A program made the position numbers and the translations under genes. A DNA stretch of 28,787 bases from Planctomycetia bacterium (lineage in GTDB: Bacteria > Planctomycetota > Phycisphaerae > Phycisphaerales > SM1A02). Below are positions 21,807 through 28,787 of this stretch, piece by piece. The notes under the pieces were generated by a model. The model was not told the origin of the DNA and ran no database searches. It saw only the letters and a list, made by a program, of their open reading frames with translations. The stretch spans positions 1 through 28,787 of the forward strand of contig SYHM01000138.1 of NCBI GenBank assembly GCA_005799205.1, written 5' to 3'. Every line of letters begins with the position of its first letter. The first letter of the stretch is position 1.

Positions 21807-21846
21807 AAAAAAACCCCAGCCGACTTCGTTGTAGAGGTCGGCGGGG
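21807..21846 (-). terminator. Rho-independent terminator, minus strand
   Basis: Minus strand: CCCC-GCCGAC (rc of 21837-21846), a 12-nt loop, GTCGGC-T-GGGG, then seven T (rc of 21807-21813). It points leftwards and would end the transcript from the pyrF operon, or a separate RNA, 180 nt beyond the thioesterase stop. Confidence 0.82.
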
Positions 21847-22026
21847 CGGAGGGGAGAAAGATGATTGTTGCCCCAGTCACTCATGCGCGCGCGGGACCCA
21901 CTTGTATTCGGACAAAGATGATGGCATCCGACAAAAAACGGGTGCATTTCTTGGAGCCGCGAGTGCTGCGGTGGACTGCAGTTGCATGCGCCGGCGCTTG
22001 CGTGCCACTAGGGGGCCGAAATGGTC
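21847..22026. other. 180-nt gene-free stretch before a terminator
   Basis: No convincing gene. On the minus strand it is the 3' region of the pyrF operon. A GCGCCGGCGC palindrome lies at 21988-21997. Two weak reading frames exist: a 16-codon minus ORF (MPSSLSEYKWVPRAHE) and a 41-codon plus ORF starting at 21918. Neither has an SD or a convincing -10. It could also be a short untranslated RNA processed from the operon. Confidence 0.4.
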
Positions 22027-22512
22027 TCACGCACGGCGCGTAAGTGGCTGGAGCAGCTTGAGTTCAGCGTCGCCAATTCGCAGAGGCTTGCGCGAAGCCA
22101 AGTCAATCAACACCCAGCGACTTGTGGCGCGGCAGATCGAGTCGCCGGTCGAACGCCTCCAGATCACACTCTCGCGATGAAGGGTCGTCTTTCCTGCGGA
22201 AGAAACCCATGTGGCGCATGCAAGCTCATCGCCCGCGAATGACTCGCGTTGGTAATCGATCTCGTGGCGCGAGACGAACCACATGCGACCCTCTGCGACA
22301 AGCGCCGCGCGCGATCGGCCGCACGATTCCCCGTGCAGCTCGCACATGCGATCAATCCATCGCACGTACTCCACATTGCTGACATGCGCGATCGATGCGC
22401 TGTGCGCCGCTGACGAAACATGAAGCGCGAGCGTAAACGGCGTTGCGTTCTCTGGGACAAGTCCCACAGGAACGTCAATCGACTCGCACTCAAACTCTTG
22501 AACTCGGTTCAC
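22027..22512 (-). CDS. Hot-dog fold acyl-CoA thioesterase (4HBT-like)
   Basis: Starts at GTG 22512 overlapping the DUF971 stop (GTGA), giving 161 residues. Hot-dog features: TPFTLALHVSSAAHSASIAH (about 23-42), HVSNVEYVRWIDR (42-54, matching the HVNNxxYxxxxD motif of the 4-hydroxybenzoyl-CoA thioesterase group, with Asn/Asp as in other members), HEIDYQRESFAGDEL (sheet), and RESVIWRRSTGDSICRATSR with WVLIDLASRKP as C-terminal strands. It hydrolyses acyl- or aryl-CoA thioesters; the substrate is not known. It is the last gene of the pyrF operon. Confidence 0.83.
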   Translation of the reverse strand: MNRVQEFECESIDVPVGLVPENATPFTLALHVSSAAHSASIAHVSNVEYVRWIDRMCELHGESCGRSRAALVAEGRMWFVSRHEIDYQRESFAGDELACATWVSSAGKTTLHRESVIWRRSTGDSICRATSRWVLIDLASRKPLRIGDAELKLLQPLTRRA

Positions 22513-22844
22513 TTCGCAGGCTCCGGTACGGCGAGACCAGGGTCGATCTCTCGCAGGTACTTCCATGAATAGAGACCCGTGTCATGTCCGTCATTGAAGA
22601 GGATGCGCACCGCATAGTTTCCCACGAGTGTCGCACTCGTGGCTTCAAGCGGCGCCGACGATGCTGGCGTTGGAATCACCGTGAGTGGATTCGTTGCGAG
22701 CGACTCGCGCAGCGCGCGCGCGTCGGCGCTTGGAGACATTCGCCGCAGGTACGCGACCGGAAAGTACGAGGATTCTGTGGTCGTCCAGCGCACGATGAGC
22801 CCCTGGCGCCTGCGCAGTTCAAGATGGACTGGAGGCTCGGTCAT
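22509..22844 (-). CDS. DUF971 (gamma-butyrobetaine hydroxylase-like N-terminal domain) protein
   Basis: 111 residues from ATG 22844. This start is 10 nt after the solute-binding gene stop, with a purine-rich GAGGGG before it. DUF971 pattern: PPVHLELRRRQGLIVRWTTT, YFPVAYLRRMSPSADAR (YPxxxLRxxC-like), VGNYAVRILFNDGH and GHDTGLYSWKYLREI, the last being the family hallmark. DUF971 domains occur alone, fused to Mrp/ApbC, or in the N-terminus of 2-oxoglutarate hydroxylases, often with a zinc or iron ligand set. Here the usual Cys of the LRxxC motif is absent. Exact function unknown. Confidence 0.85.
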   Translation of the reverse strand: MTEPPVHLELRRRQGLIVRWTTTESSYFPVAYLRRMSPSADARALRESLATNPLTVIPTPASSAPLEATSATLVGNYAVRILFNDGHDTGLYSWKYLREIDPGLAVPEPAK

Positions 22845-22854
22845 CGTTGCCCCC

Positions 22855-24417
22855 TCACCGAGCAGAGTGCGTGATCGAGCTGTACTGGCGGGCGAAAAAG
22901 GCGCTGAACTCGCGGCGAAGCAAGGTGGTCGGCTGTTCGCGCTCTTGCCACAACCCATCTGGCGCGAACTTTCCTTTGATCCATCCCTGACGAATCGCTC
23001 CAAGGTCTGCAACATCGCCAACCCGCAAGCGCGTTCCACCCGGTCCGGCAATTGTTGGCATCGCATCGAAGGCGATCAGCCATTCCTTCAGTTGTGGATC
23101 GGCGACATCGGTTGCCGTAACGACTCGGCCCCCTTGGGGGTAGGCGGGATGCGAAAAAATCGCCTTCCATGCTCGTCGAAGTTGTGGCAGGTCATCCATC
23201 GCCATGGAGACGAAGAGAGGCCCAACGAAGTCGCGAAAATTCTTGTCGCTCACGAGGGGCAATTGATCGGCGAAGGGATCCACCGAATCGACGAAGCACG
23301 ATGCGCAGCAGGCATACGCTGCGCGTCGCGCGGGCATCCGACGAAGCGAGTACTGCTGTGGAGGTTGGTATCCGCACAGTAGGGATGGTCCGTGTGGCAA
23401 CTGCCAGAGCATTTGTCCTTCGAGCGAGAGGCAAAACTGAACGAATCTGCGCGCGAGTTCTTGGTGAGGCGCACCTCGCAGAATCGCCACTGGATCTGCG
23501 TCAACAACACTCTGCCCATGTGGGGTCATGAACGAGAGTCGATCGAGGTCGGGTAGTCCGGTGATTCGTGCATGATCTGCAAGCACTTGCACCTGATAAC
23601 GGCCATAGAAGTCGATTGCGATTCCCGCAAGAGACTCGCCATCGCCCACGGTTGTTGGAATGACCGAGCTCGATGCGACGATCTGATTCGAGTTTGCGGC
23701 GGCTCGCCGCAAGACCTGCCAGCCGCGCTCCCACCCAAGTCGTTGCAATATCGTTTCGAACGCAGTCGCAACGGAACCACTTTGCGATGGGTTGGCCAGC
23801 GCAATCCCTTCGAAGAACGCTGGATTTGCGAGGTCCGCCCAGAGTTGCGGCTCGGAGACTCCTCGCTGGGCGCACTGAGCGCTGTTTGAAACAATTCCAA
23901 AGGTGCTCAGCGCTGCGCCGAACCAGTGCAGTTTCGGGTCATAGAGCGGCCGGCCGTCGACTTCGTTCGGACCGTAGAGTTCTTGAAGATCCTCTGCCGA
24001 AAGCCAATCGCACGGCTGAAGCACGGTCGTCGTCTGCTCGCCTGCATCACTCGCCACCTTGATGGGACGACTGAGGAGATCGAATTCGTACGAACCCCCT
24101 CCAAAGAGCACATCTGCGTCGCCTCCAGGGGCAACCCCATGCCGCAGGGCAGCCTCGTACTGCGCAACCAGCATGCGTCGAATCTCGGTGGTACCCCCGG
24201 GCGCGTTCCACGCAACCTCGACTGCCTCTCCAAAACGTGCTTGATGCCACTCGCTGAATGCCCGCGAAAACTCGCTTCGGATCTGCTCATTGTGTGGGGT
24301 GACGACGACGAGGGTGGGCCGTTCGCCCCTGTGCGCAGTACCGCGGTACAGCACGACCGGCGTCAAGGTCAGAACCCCAACGGCCGCGAGTGCGATTGCG
24401 AGCGGAAGCCGACTCAT
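22855..24417 (-). CDS. Extracellular solute-binding protein, iron/sulfate-type (family 1-like), no permease in window
   Basis: 520 residues from ATG 24417 (ATGA overlap with the pyrF stop); a TTG at 24423 is two codons upstream. An N-terminal hydrophobic span (LPLAIALAAVGVLTLTPVVL) is a signal or anchor. The body follows the ferric ABC binding-protein pattern: LVVVTPHNEQIRSEFSRAFS near 35-55, GGTTEIRRMLVAQYEA, DADVLFGGGSYEFDLL, WFGAALSTFGIVSN, LWADLANPAFFEGIALANPS (typical of FbpA/AfuA proteins) and GIAIDFYGRYQ. The C-terminus is about 150-180 residues longer than in typical members and contains a cysteine cluster (YACCASCF). No permease or ATPase gene is adjacent. Substrate uncertain; ferric iron or an organic anion are options. 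Confidence 0.8.
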   Translation of the reverse strand: MSRLPLAIALAAVGVLTLTPVVLYRGTAHRGERPTLVVVTPHNEQIRSEFSRAFSEWHQARFGEAVEVAWNAPGGTTEIRRMLVAQYEAALRHGVAPGGDADVLFGGGSYEFDLLSRPIKVASDAGEQTTTVLQPCDWLSAEDLQELYGPNEVDGRPLYDPKLHWFGAALSTFGIVSNSAQCAQRGVSEPQLWADLANPAFFEGIALANPSQSGSVATAFETILQRLGWERGWQVLRRAAANSNQIVASSSVIPTTVGDGESLAGIAIDFYGRYQVQVLADHARITGLPDLDRLSFMTPHGQSVVDADPVAILRGAPHQELARRFVQFCLSLEGQMLWQLPHGPSLLCGYQPPQQYSLRRMPARRAAYACCASCFVDSVDPFADQLPLVSDKNFRDFVGPLFVSMAMDDLPQLRRAWKAIFSHPAYPQGGRVVTATDVADPQLKEWLIAFDAMPTIAGPGGTRLRVGDVADLGAIRQGWIKGKFAPDGLWQEREQPTTLLRREFSAFFARQYSSITHSAR

Positions 24418-25298
24418 GCGCAAGTGGAGTTGGCGTTCTGTGCGCCGTGGATGCCATCCCGTACCTCACGCGCAAATGACTCGGCGGCGCGCTGAATGGG
24501 TGAGATCCAATCGGCGCCACCAGAACCTGTGGGGAAGATCACGCTGCGGCTCGCTGTGATGATCGCGCCGCTGCCGTCATGACGAAAGCATGGAAGGACG
24601 TCGGCGACCGTTCCGCCCTGCGCTCCAAACCCAGGCACCAGAAAAATCTGTTCTGGCATTCGTGCGCGAAGCGCTGCAGCCTCGCCACTCTTGGTCGCGC
24701 CCACCACCGCACCAAGCGCACTAAACCCTCGCTGTCCCATACTGGACTTTCCTGTCTTCGAAACGAGGTCTGCAATCGCTTCGGCGATCGTTTCACCCGA
24801 AGAGGTCGCGCGTGACTGAAGGGCATCCGAACCTGGATTCGATGTGCGTACGAGAACGAACGCGCCTCCACGAGCGAGAAATGGTGTGACCCCATCCATG
24901 CCGAGGTATCCGTTCACCGTCGCCCATTCCGCACGATTCTGGCCGAACATCGCCGCTGCGTAGTGCTCGGCGGAGATACCGATGTCTCCTCGCTTGCCAT
25001 CGAGGATGGTGACAAGCCCGCACGCGCGCGCCGCGGCAAGGGTCTCGTCGAGTGCTCGAATTCCTTCTGGGCCAAAGCGCTCGTAGCACGCAGATTGAAT
25101 CTTCACGCACGGAATGATTCCGGTGATTGCTTGACAGATGCCACAGCCAAATGCGGCGATGGCAGTCGCCGCTGACTTCCCCGCGAGCGAGCTCGGCAGT
25201 TTCTCAAGCACCGGATCGAGTCCGACGCAAACGGGAGAGCCCACCGCATCAATGGCGCTGAGAAGTCGGTCCGCTGGGTGCGTTTGCGCAGGTGTCAT
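24414..25298 (-). CDS. pyrF: Orotidine 5'-phosphate decarboxylase, type 2
   Basis: Makes UMP from OMP, the last step of pyrimidine synthesis. The 294-residue length and motifs fit the longer type-2 enzymes, as in mycobacteria and myxobacteria. The catalytic signature is VTILDGKRGDIGISAEHYA: D100, K102 and D105. Upstream is VGSPVCVGLDPVLEKLP, and later are VNGYLGMDGVTPFL and the phosphate-binding VPGFGAQGG. It is the first gene of a minus operon with a TANNNT box 6 nt upstream of ATG 25298. It is coupled to the solute-binding gene by ATGA, an unexpected partner. Confidence 0.95.
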   Translation of the reverse strand: MTPAQTHPADRLLSAIDAVGSPVCVGLDPVLEKLPSSLAGKSAATAIAAFGCGICQAITGIIPCVKIQSACYERFGPEGIRALDETLAAARACGLVTILDGKRGDIGISAEHYAAAMFGQNRAEWATVNGYLGMDGVTPFLARGGAFVLVRTSNPGSDALQSRATSSGETIAEAIADLVSKTGKSSMGQRGFSALGAVVGATKSGEAAALRARMPEQIFLVPGFGAQGGTVADVLPCFRHDGSGAIITASRSVIFPTGSGGADWISPIQRAAESFAREVRDGIHGAQNANSTCA

Positions 25299-25304
25299 GG
25301 TCGG

Positions 25305-25329
25305 ATAGTAACGGTGGCGGCGATACGCT
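25305..25329. promoter_or_regulatory. Divergent -10 elements between pyrF and cinA
   Basis: Minus TACTAT (reading 25310 to 25305) ends 6 nt before ATG 25298. Plus TACGCT (25324-25329) ends 7 nt before ATG 25337. The 38-nt gap holds both, not overlapping. Confidence 0.45.
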
Positions 25330-25336
25330 TGCCTCG

Positions 25337-26656
25337 ATGACTCCCCGCGCTGCGGTCCTTTCTATCGGTGATGAACTGACGCGTGGTCAGTGCGCCGAGA
25401 CGAACGGCAGGTGGATCTCAGAACAATTGCTTGAGGCGGGGGTGATGGTGGTTGAACTTCGAACGGTCGGGGATGATCGCGAGGCGATTGCAAAGGCTCT
25501 GCGTGCATTTTCTGGAAGTGTCGACCTTGTGGTTGCAACAGGAGGCCTCGGTCCCACGCACGATGATCTCACGCGCGAGGGTCTCGCAGAGGCGATGGGG
25601 GGGGTTGCACTCGAGGTGAGCGCGAAGGCTCGTGCAGCGATCGAGGCACGATTTGCTCAGCGGGGTCAACCGATGCCTCCGTCGAATCTTCGGCAGGCTC
25701 TCTGCCCCGCCGGTGCTCAGCACCTCGAGAACGCGCATGGGACAGCTCCAGGGATCGTGTCGGTCGTTCACCGCACGCAGGTCTATTGCCTTCCTGGGCC
25801 TCCGCATGAAATGCGGCCGATGTTCGTGCGAGAGGTCGTTCCGAGCGCAACCGCACTCGTTGCTTGTTCAGGTGCCCGCGCGCCGGGCATTTGCACTATT
25901 CACGCGTGTGGGTTACCCGAGAGTCTCGCAGCCGAATTGATTCAACCACTGATGAATCGCAAGGCGAATCCAATGGTTGGAACAACCGCAAGCGGAGCGC
26001 TCGTGAGCGCGCGCATCTGCGCGGTCGCAGACGCGGCGCACGATGGTTCGCTCGAACGAACTGCCTGCGAGATCGAGCGCGCGTGGGGTGACTACGCGTT
26101 CGGGCGCGATTCAACAACGATTGCACATGCGCTCGGAGAGACACTCGCGTCGCGCGGCGAGTCGCTCGCGATTGCAGAGAGTTGCACTGGAGGGTTGATT
26201 GGTCAGCTCATCACCAGCGTTCCCGGTTCGAGCGGTTGGTTCACAGGCGGGTGGATTTCCTACTCTGACGACTTCAAGCAGTCATCACTCGGGGTCGATC
26301 GAGAGATCGTGCGTTCCCACGGGGCGGTCAGCGAGCAAACCGCGTGTGCGATGGCTGTCGCTGCGGCAACCCGCGCGAACGCGCAGTGGTCGGTCAGCGC
26401 AACGGGGATCGCTGGGCCAACGGGGGGGACTTTGAACAAACCAATTGGTACTGTCTGGATCGGGATTGCAGGACGAGTGAATCGCTCAGGTGAGGTCGGG
26501 GTGTTCGCCAGGCAGTTTCGATTCGGTGGAGAGCGCGAACAGATTCGCATTCGTGCTGCAACGACCGCGCTCCAGCTCGCCCGGCTTGCCATTCTTGGTC
26601 GAGCCGATGTGCGATTGCTCTCGCAAGTCACCTCTAGCGCAACGGCATCGACATGA
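25337..26656 (+). CDS. cinA: CinA-like protein (ADP-ribose pyrophosphatase/nicotinamide-nucleotide amidase)
   Basis: 439 residues from ATG 25337. Two domains. The N-terminal COG1058/molybdopterin-binding-like domain (1-170) shows VLSIGDELTRGQ (6-17) and TGGLGPTHDDLTREGLAEAM. The C-terminal CinA/PncC domain (about 275-430) shows LAIAESCTGGLIGQLITSVP, GWISYSDDFKQSSLGV and SATGIAGPTGGT, the amidase site. In other bacteria the fused protein salvages NMN to NaMN and hydrolyses ADP-ribose in the pyridine nucleotide cycle. Its role in competence is a historical name. ATGA overlap with folK. Confidence 0.93.
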   Translation: MTPRAAVLSIGDELTRGQCAETNGRWISEQLLEAGVMVVELRTVGDDREAIAKALRAFSGSVDLVVATGGLGPTHDDLTREGLAEAMGGVALEVSAKARAAIEARFAQRGQPMPPSNLRQALCPAGAQHLENAHGTAPGIVSVVHRTQVYCLPGPPHEMRPMFVREVVPSATALVACSGARAPGICTIHACGLPESLAAELIQPLMNRKANPMVGTTASGALVSARICAVADAAHDGSLERTACEIERAWGDYAFGRDSTTIAHALGETLASRGESLAIAESCTGGLIGQLITSVPGSSGWFTGGWISYSDDFKQSSLGVDREIVRSHGAVSEQTACAMAVAAATRANAQWSVSATGIAGPTGGTLNKPIGTVWIGIAGRVNRSGEVGVFARQFRFGGEREQIRIRAATTALQLARLAILGRADVRLLSQVTSSATAST

Positions 26657-27189
26657 CTGTGCGTGCGTTTGTTGGGCTCGGGGCGAATCTCGGCGATCGA
26701 AGCAGCACGATAGATCGCGCGATCGCGCTGCTGGCAGCGTGCGATGGAATTCAGGTTGTAGCGGTCAGTTCGCTCTACGAGACGGCGCCGATCGGGCCGC
26801 CGCAGCCGCACTACCTCAATGCGGCAGTCGAGATTCAGACAAGCCGCACACCTCGAGCGCTCTTGTCGGCGCTGCTGGCGATCGAGCATGAGCTTGGCAG
26901 AGTGCGCAATCCGCTCCTGCGAAACACCCCTCGCACAATTGACCTCGACATTCTGCTCTTTGGCTCGCTGAGGGTCCGTGAGCAAGACCTTGAGATACCT
27001 CATCCAAGGCTCGTCGAGCGCCCATTTGTGTTGCGCCCGCTCCTCGAACTCGACTCAACGCTGACCCATCCTCACACGGGTGAATTGCTAGTATTCCTTC
27101 CCTGCGCGAAGCGAGAAAACGATGGTGTCGTCATGTGGCGCACCCGTACCACGCATCTCACGTCGCGCCAACGATTGGATCTCTCATGA
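26653..27189 (+). CDS. folK: 2-amino-4-hydroxy-6-hydroxymethyldihydropteridine diphosphokinase (HPPK)
   Basis: Transfers pyrophosphate from ATP to the hydroxymethyl-dihydropterin in folate synthesis. 178 residues from ATG 26653. Motifs: FVGLGANLGDR (6-16), SSLYETAPIGPPQPHYLNAA (39-58) and RTIDLDILLFG with Mg-binding D97 and D99, then IPHPRLVERPFVLRPL. A short C-terminal extension (about 155-178) is present and ends inside the next gene's start region. Start and stop overlap neighbours by ATGA on both sides. folP and folB are not in the window. Confidence 0.96.
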   Translation: MTVRAFVGLGANLGDRSSTIDRAIALLAACDGIQVVAVSSLYETAPIGPPQPHYLNAAVEIQTSRTPRALLSALLAIEHELGRVRNPLLRNTPRTIDLDILLFGSLRVREQDLEIPHPRLVERPFVLRPLLELDSTLTHPHTGELLVFLPCAKRENDGVVMWRTRTTHLTSRQRLDLS

Positions 27190-28553
27190 AGTCATATGCA
27201 CGCCTGTCCTCACTCCCCGTACTTCTGGCAGCACTCGTGGCGGGGTCCGCCGCATCAGCGCAGGACGCACCGAGGACTCCTCCAGCTGCTCCAGCACCAG
27301 CGCCTGCAGCACCTGCGGACGCTCCAGCGGACGAGCAAGGTGGTGGCGAAATTGACGCTGCGCAACTCGCCGCGATGTTCGCGAAGGTTGATATGAACGC
27401 CGAGTCGTTCGACGATGTCGCCAAGTCTGCGGCGTCAATCGCGAAGGGCAATGCATGCCTCGATGCAGTCGCGGCGGCGTACCGCACGGCTCCGGCGATG
27501 ACAGACACGATCGAGTGGTCGGTCAAGATTCCTGGCGGCGAGCAGAAGGATTCAATGACCATTGCGATGGGGGCTGGCCAAGAGATGCTCATCAAGGCTG
27601 GCAAGAGTCAACTGATTTCGCTCGGATCGAAGGTCTACTACGTCGACGAAATGGCCGCAGACAAGTACATCGAGGTGCCTCTCGATGGAACGGTCATCAA
27701 CACGCTCAAGACGAAGTTCGAGGGACTTGAGTTCCCATGTCCGCACCCAGCGCTTCGTGGCACCACGACCGGCAAGGCTGTCGAGGCCTTCAGCTTCGGT
27801 GGAAGCGCCTTTGAGACGGTCGCTGGATTCCAAACAAAGGATGGCGTCGATCAGATTCTGCTCACTGGTGCAGATAGTGATCTGATGATCTGCGTGAATC
27901 CATCGACCAAACTGGTCTCGGCGATGTCACTTGTGATGAGCCCACCAGGAGCTCCTGCTGGCATTCGATTCAATGTCAACTTCAAGATGGACCCAAAGGT
28001 GACGCCGACACTGACGACGCCAATCGCTTTCAACCCAGGAAGCCGTAAGGCGGTCGCTTCACCTGCCGAGCTTGCGCCAGCAGAGCCAGAAGCAATCGCT
28101 GTTGGCGCAGAGGCCCCTGGATTTTCACTCTCAGATCTCAACGGAAAGACTGTGACCCTCGCAGATCTCAAGGGCAAGGTTGTTGTCGTCGACTTCTGGG
28201 CGACATGGTGCGGTCCATGCCGCAAGGGGCTGCCAGCGATCAATGAGTTCGCCAAGTGGGTCGCAGAAACCAAGCAGCCCGTCGAAGTCTTCGGCATCAA
28301 CGTGTGGGAACGCGGCGAAGATGCCGCAAAGAAGTCGGCCGAGTTCTGGGCGAAGCAGGGCTTCGTGTTCCAAACGCTGCTCGATCTCGAAGGCAATGTC
28401 GTCAAGCAATACGGATTCAACGGAATTCCAGCAACGGTCATCATTGGAACCGATGGCAAAGTCATCAAGGTTCATCAAGGTTTCGACCCTAAGGGTGATC
28501 TGACGGGCGACCTGAAAGCTGAAGTGCTGAAGGCACTCGGCACGAAGGGCTGA
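27186..28553 (+). CDS. Exported TlpA-like thioredoxin-fold protein with N-terminal LolA/DUF2092-like domain
   Basis: 455 residues from ATG 27186 (ATGA with folK). A cleavable signal (MKSYARLSSLPVLLAALVAG then SAASAQ) sends it to the periplasm. A Pro/Ala-rich stretch follows (about 30-55). The first domain (about 70-290) is a beta-rich LolA-like sheet: YRTAPAMTDTIEWSVKIPGG, MTIAMGAGQEMLIKAGKSQL and so on. The C-terminal TlpA/ResA domain (about 300-455) begins EAPGFSLSDLNGKTVTLADL and holds WATWCGPCRKGLP with redox cysteines C342 and C345, ending in a thioredoxin fold (NGIPATVIIGTDGKVIKVHQ). It is probably a thiol-disulfide reductase for exported proteins, with the first domain as client binder. 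Confidence 0.85.
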   Translation: MKSYARLSSLPVLLAALVAGSAASAQDAPRTPPAAPAPAPAAPADAPADEQGGGEIDAAQLAAMFAKVDMNAESFDDVAKSAASIAKGNACLDAVAAAYRTAPAMTDTIEWSVKIPGGEQKDSMTIAMGAGQEMLIKAGKSQLISLGSKVYYVDEMAADKYIEVPLDGTVINTLKTKFEGLEFPCPHPALRGTTTGKAVEAFSFGGSAFETVAGFQTKDGVDQILLTGADSDLMICVNPSTKLVSAMSLVMSPPGAPAGIRFNVNFKMDPKVTPTLTTPIAFNPGSRKAVASPAELAPAEPEAIAVGAEAPGFSLSDLNGKTVTLADLKGKVVVVDFWATWCGPCRKGLPAINEFAKWVAETKQPVEVFGINVWERGEDAAKKSAEFWAKQGFVFQTLLDLEGNVVKQYGFNGIPATVIIGTDGKVIKVHQGFDPKGDLTGDLKAEVLKALGTKG

Positions 28554-28584
28554 TCGCGCAATCCGAACCCAATCGGGACTGCGC

Positions 28585-28787
28585 GTGACCGTTGACAGTG
28601 ACATGCTCTATGTCGTCGACGGGCACGCGCAGTTTTTTCGTGCCTACTTCGCAATCCGCGGGGGCATGACAAGCCCAACGACCAACGAGTCAACCCAGAT
28701 GGTCTACGGCTATCTGTCGATGCTCCTAAAACTTGTGCGTGAGCATCGACCTTCGCACCTTGTACTCGTGATCGATGCTGCGGGAGA
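28585..28787 (+). CDS. polA: DNA polymerase I, 5' fragment (5'-3' exonuclease domain start)
   Basis: Frame open from GTG 28585 to the window end; in-frame ATG 28603 is the alternative start. The first residues, LYVVDGHAQFFRAYFAIRGG (the 5'-nuclease N-terminus of Pol I, usually LIDGxxxxxRAFxA) and MVYGYLSMLLKLVREHRPSH, match the Pol I flap-endonuclease domain (D12 in the longer numbering is the metal-binding Asp). The rest of the gene lies beyond the window. No -10 box is seen, so it is likely cotranscribed from cinA. Confidence 0.88.
   Translation, partial: MTVDSDMLYVVDGHAQFFRAYFAIRGGMTSPTTNESTQMVYGYLSMLLKLVREHRPSHLVLVIDAAG

Noticed and set aside
21861..22043. A 60-codon plus-strand gene
   Set aside because: It overlaps the thioesterase 3' end, lacks a TANNNT box or SD, and its residue make-up is not protein-like.

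Overview
The window is a compact, GC-rich chromosomal segment with ordinary housekeeping and accessory metabolism. It most likely comes from a planctomycete, perhaps the Phycisphaerae. This is an inference. It rests on a PVC-type small basic protein (20046-20330), a SPOR-like membrane protein beside it, a short membrane protein ending in the LRQA...PPLSLR signature common in planctomycete hypotheticals (9331-9855), and a DNA polymerase I N-terminus of the VDGHAQFFRAY type. No phage, insertion sequence, CRISPR array or rRNA is visible.

Layout. Positions 1-2026 (minus) carry a truncated membrane/coiled-coil protein behind 4-hydroxyphenylpyruvate dioxygenase. Positions 2053-5794 (plus) hold a tiny membrane protein, an orphan GroES-like protein translationally coupled to EPSP synthase (aroA), and an ABC exporter. 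A minus-strand tail-anchored coiled-coil protein (5784-6608) is divergent from a cobalamin/siderophore-type importer, binding protein-permease-ATPase (6631-9316), which is followed by a small membrane protein and accB-accC (9923-11790). A tRNA-Gly(UCC) gene follows, ending in a terminator that works on both strands. Just beyond it, a 22-nt copy of the tRNA 3' end and two perfect hairpins lie in about 110 nt.

A six-gene minus-strand operon (15965 down to 12032) encodes a TPR protein, RecX, a lipoprotein, an Old Yellow Enzyme-type reductase, an exported CX5R phosphatase fused to a CXXCH cytochrome-like tail, and a rhodanese. Then come a propeller-like lipoprotein, endonuclease III (nth) divergent from a TIM-barrel protein coupled to acpS, a SPOR-like protein coupled to the small basic protein and an aminotransferase, and a small lipoprotein. 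A minus operon (25298 down to 22027) encodes pyrF, a solute-binding protein, a DUF971 protein and a hot-dog thioesterase. The last plus operon is cinA-folK-TlpA-like protein-polA (truncated at the right edge).

Expression logic. Inside operons, stop and start codons overlap again and again (ATGA, GTGA, 7-11 nt overlaps), which indicates translational coupling. Operon-leading genes almost all lack a Shine-Dalgarno sequence. Instead they have a TANNNT hexamer, often TACCCT, TACGCT or TATCGT, ending 6-13 nt before the start codon, as expected for leaderless mRNAs. At three divergent pairs the two opposed hexamers overlap and share the same TA step, giving one small bidirectional promoter. This promoter grammar, the tRNA-flanked hairpin cassette and the phosphatase-cytochrome fusion are the most unusual things in the window. 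I see no large, obviously new multi-gene system.
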